From assembly GCA_937967755.1 (NCBI GenBank), contig CALBTA010000344.1:1-14905 (forward strand): DNA of 14,905 nt, read 5' to 3'. The position numbers and the translations under genes were made by a program. The notes under the pieces were generated by a model. The model made no database searches. It was not told the DNA's origin and saw only the letters and a program-made list of their open reading frames with translations. The stretch comes from an uncultured Planctomycetaceae bacterium (GTDB taxonomy: Bacteria > Planctomycetota > Planctomycetia > Pirellulales > Pirellulaceae). This document shows positions 13,372-14,905 of the stretch, one piece after another (position 1 is the first letter of the stretch; the number at the start of each line of letters is the position of its first letter).

Positions 13372-14169
13372 ATGAAATGCTATTGGTGCGTTCTTACCGC
13401 TCTCATCGTCTCGCTGGCTGTCAGTGCCACCTTGCAGGCCGACACCCCCATTCGCCGGCCCGACAAGTTCAATCCAGACGACCGCACGGTAGATGTATTC
13501 GCAGCGATGGAAGCGGGCGAGGTGGAAGTCAAGTTCATCCCCAAGGATGAAAAGGAAGCTGTGTTGTTGGTGGAGAACAAAACCGACAAGCCCCTGAACA
13601 TCAAGATGCCCGAAGCGTTCGCCGGCGTTCCCGTTTTGGGTCAATTCGGCGGCGGCGGGTTGGGCGGTGGCGGATTGGGCGGCGGTGGCCTCGGCGGTGG
13701 CGGGCAAGGCGTCGGCGGTGGTCTTGGTGGCGGAGGGCTCGGTGGCGGCGGCCTCGGCGGCGGCGGTGCCGGCGGCGTGTTTAATGTCGCCCCCGACAAG
13801 ATCGGAAAGCTGAAAGTTAAGTCGGTCTGCCTGGAACATGGTAAGCCTGATCCTACTCCGAAGATGAACTACACGATCAAGCCCATCACCGAACTGACGG
13901 ACAAGCCGGAAGTGATTGAAGTTTGCAAGATGCTAGTTCGCGGCGAAATCGATCAAGCCTCGGCCCAAGCTGCCGCTTGGCATTTGCAAGATGGCCTCAC
14001 CTGGCAGCAACTGGCGGCCAAGGAAAAGGTGCGTCTCTCCAACGGTTATGTCGAGATGTATTTCAACCGCGGCAACATCGCGCTGGCGATGAAGGCCACG
14101 GTCGCCGCGGCCGATCGCGCTAAAGCAACGCCGCAAGAGATCAGCCCTGGCGAACAAGGGGCTGAGTAG
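13372..14169 (+). CDS. Secreted protein with long Gly-Leu linker and CLEHGKPDP motif, function unknown
   Basis: This 265-residue protein has a Sec signal peptide (MKCYWCVLTALIVSLAVSATLQA). Residues ~24-90 form a small domain whose VLLVENKTDKPLNIKMPEAFAGVPVL segment looks like a beta-sandwich edge. Residues ~92-136 are a run of Gly broken by single Leu in a GGGGL pattern. The second half has KSVCLEHGKPDP, then a helical part with ITELTDKPEVIEVCKMLVRGEI and AAAWHLQDGLTWQQLAAK. I recall similar LEHGK...WHL.DGL..LA proteins in planctomycetes but know no function. ATG 13372 was chosen: GGAG lies 8 nt upstream and it begins the signal peptide. The gene is divergent from hppA and convergent with the M16 gene, 28 bp apart. 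Two cysteines of the mature part (in VCLEHG and EVCKM) could pair outside the cell. Confidence 0.75.
   Translation: MKCYWCVLTALIVSLAVSATLQADTPIRRPDKFNPDDRTVDVFAAMEAGEVEVKFIPKDEKEAVLLVENKTDKPLNIKMPEAFAGVPVLGQFGGGGLGGGGLGGGGLGGGGQGVGGGLGGGGLGGGGLGGGGAGGVFNVAPDKIGKLKVKSVCLEHGKPDPTPKMNYTIKPITELTDKPEVIEVCKMLVRGEIDQASAQAAAWHLQDGLTWQQLAAKEKVRLSNGYVEMYFNRGNIALAMKATVAAADRAKATPQEISPGEQGAE
13648..13779 (+). repeat. Tandem Gly-Gly-Gly-Gly-Leu coding repeat
   Basis: About eight degenerate 15-nt units encode GGGGL-type repeats inside the secreted protein. Gly codons vary between GGC, GGT, GGA and GGG, and Leu between TTG, CTC and CTT, so the units are conserved as protein more than as DNA. One unit is broken by GQGVGGG. 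Confidence 0.85.
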
Positions 14170-14197
14170 GCACGCCGGTCTTCCAAGGCCGTCAAAT

Positions 14198-14905
14198 CTA
14201 TTTCGGCAACTGCAAAGATTCGAGCGGTCCCACCGCCACGGTCATGTTGTGCGATAGTGGATACTTCTTCAGTAGGCGGTTCACCTCGTCGACGGTGACC
14301 GCCCGGTACTGATCGACCGTTTGCTTGACGCTGCGATATTCGCGGCGTCCGATCCAACCGCCACCGACGGTGAATAGCCTGCTGGAAGGCCGTTCGCTGC
14401 GCAGCACAATGTGCGCACAGACCTTGGCTTTGGCTTGTTCCAATTCCTCTTCGGTCACTCCGTTCACTTCGACAGTGCGCTGAATATCGGACAGCCGCTG
14501 CAAGTTCTCCTGAGCCTGCTCGGGCGCGCAAGACATGTAGGTCATGCCCAGCCCGACCCCTTGGTAATCATACGGCCAAATGGCGGCTGATTCCGCCAGC
14601 CCGGTTTCAATCAGATCCCAGTACAGCCGGCTGCCGCTATCGTCGCCCACGATGGTCGCCATCATCCGCATCGCATACCGCTCATCATCTTCGGTCGCCG
14701 GGCCGGCTGAAATTTGCACCAGGTATTGCTGCGTGGCAAGCTCCTTTTGAATCACGGTTATGCCGCGCTCCGGCGCGGCGGGCGCATCGTCGTGGGCGGC
14801 CTGAAAATTCTCCCAGTCGCCGCAATACCCTTCGGCCATTTTGCAAAGCTCATCAAAGTCGACATTGCCCGCGGCCGCCAGCACAATGTTGCTGGGGCTG
14901 TACTG
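14198..14905 (-). CDS. M16-family peptidase-like protein, C-terminal part (5' end outside window)
   Basis: The frame is open from the right edge to its stop, 235 residues. It begins YSPSNIVLAAAGNVDFDELC, the usual start of an M16 C-terminal domain, and continues with ATQQYLVQISAGP, MRMMATIVGDDSGSRLYWDLIETGLAES, EEELEQAKAKV and ERPSSRLFTVGGGWIG, all in family order. The zinc-binding HxxEH belongs to the N-terminal domain and is not in the window, so activity cannot be judged. After SRLYWDLIETGLA the usual AYS-type segment reads ESAAIW, so the Tyr often found there is replaced. Such proteins often occur in tandem pairs of active and inactive subunits; the partner would lie beyond the right edge. 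Confidence 0.88.
   Translation of the reverse strand, partial: QYSPSNIVLAAAGNVDFDELCKMAEGYCGDWENFQAAHDDAPAAPERGITVIQKELATQQYLVQISAGPATEDDERYAMRMMATIVGDDSGSRLYWDLIETGLAESAAIWPYDYQGVGLGMTYMSCAPEQAQENLQRLSDIQRTVEVNGVTEEELEQAKAKVCAHIVLRSERPSSRLFTVGGGWIGRREYRSVKQTVDQYRAVTVDEVNRLLKKYPLSHNMTVAVGPLESLQLPK

Noticed and set aside
13648..13779. Tandem repeats considered as a CRISPR array
   Set aside because: The repeats are in frame, only 15 nt long, without spacers, and encode Gly/Leu.
13345..13839. Minus-strand open frame over the Gly-rich gene
   Set aside because: It is an Ala/Thr-rich antisense reading of the GGGGL repeat.

Overview
The window looks like a chromosomal segment from a planctomycete, probably of the Pirellulales type. 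The main evidence is a gene with the PSCyt1-PSCyt2-PSD1 (DUF1549/DUF1553) architecture beside a Tat-exported DUF1501 protein, a pair seen in large numbers in this phylum. Moderately high GC, few Shine-Dalgarno sites and GTAG-headed intergenic palindromes fit as well. No tRNA, rRNA, CRISPR array, phage gene or intact insertion sequence was seen.

Left part (1-3740). The 3' end of carA is followed by a plus-strand pair with overlapping reading frames: an HD-GYP phosphodiesterase and a PilZ protein, one degrading and one binding c-di-GMP. A ferredoxin-like dicluster protein converges on this pair, with a GTAG-headed hairpin in the gap. Next comes a membrane protein carrying a GspG-type pseudopilin C-terminal domain, then about 570 bp with no convincing gene.

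Middle (3741-8640, all minus strand). Read in the direction of transcription, this holds the PSCyt1/PSCyt2/PSD1 cytochrome-like protein, a HicB antitoxin, a HicA toxin and a DUF1501 protein. The toxin-antitoxin pair sits between two genes that normally act together. hicB overlaps hicA by 4 nt, and hicA overlaps the DUF1501 gene by 31 nt. A TATAAT box in the end of the PSD1 gene could give hicBA its own promoter.

Right part (8571-14905). A nested inverted-repeat (REP/BIME-like) element lies just after the gene for a secreted protein with a C-terminal Hint (intein/hedgehog-type) domain. Upstream of that gene, on the same strand, is a membrane pyrophosphatase with two unusual additions: an exported acidic N-terminal tail and a His-rich insert of about 120 residues, both predicted to face the periplasm. 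Divergent from it is a secreted protein with a long Gly-Leu linker. The window ends inside the C-terminal half of an M16-family peptidase-like protein.

The candidates most worth following are the hicBA insertion in the DUF1501/DUF1553 operon, the Hint-domain exported protein next to the pyrophosphatase, the extra extracytoplasmic parts of the pyrophosphatase, and the GTAG-headed palindromes. All functional calls come from reading motifs by eye; no database search was run.
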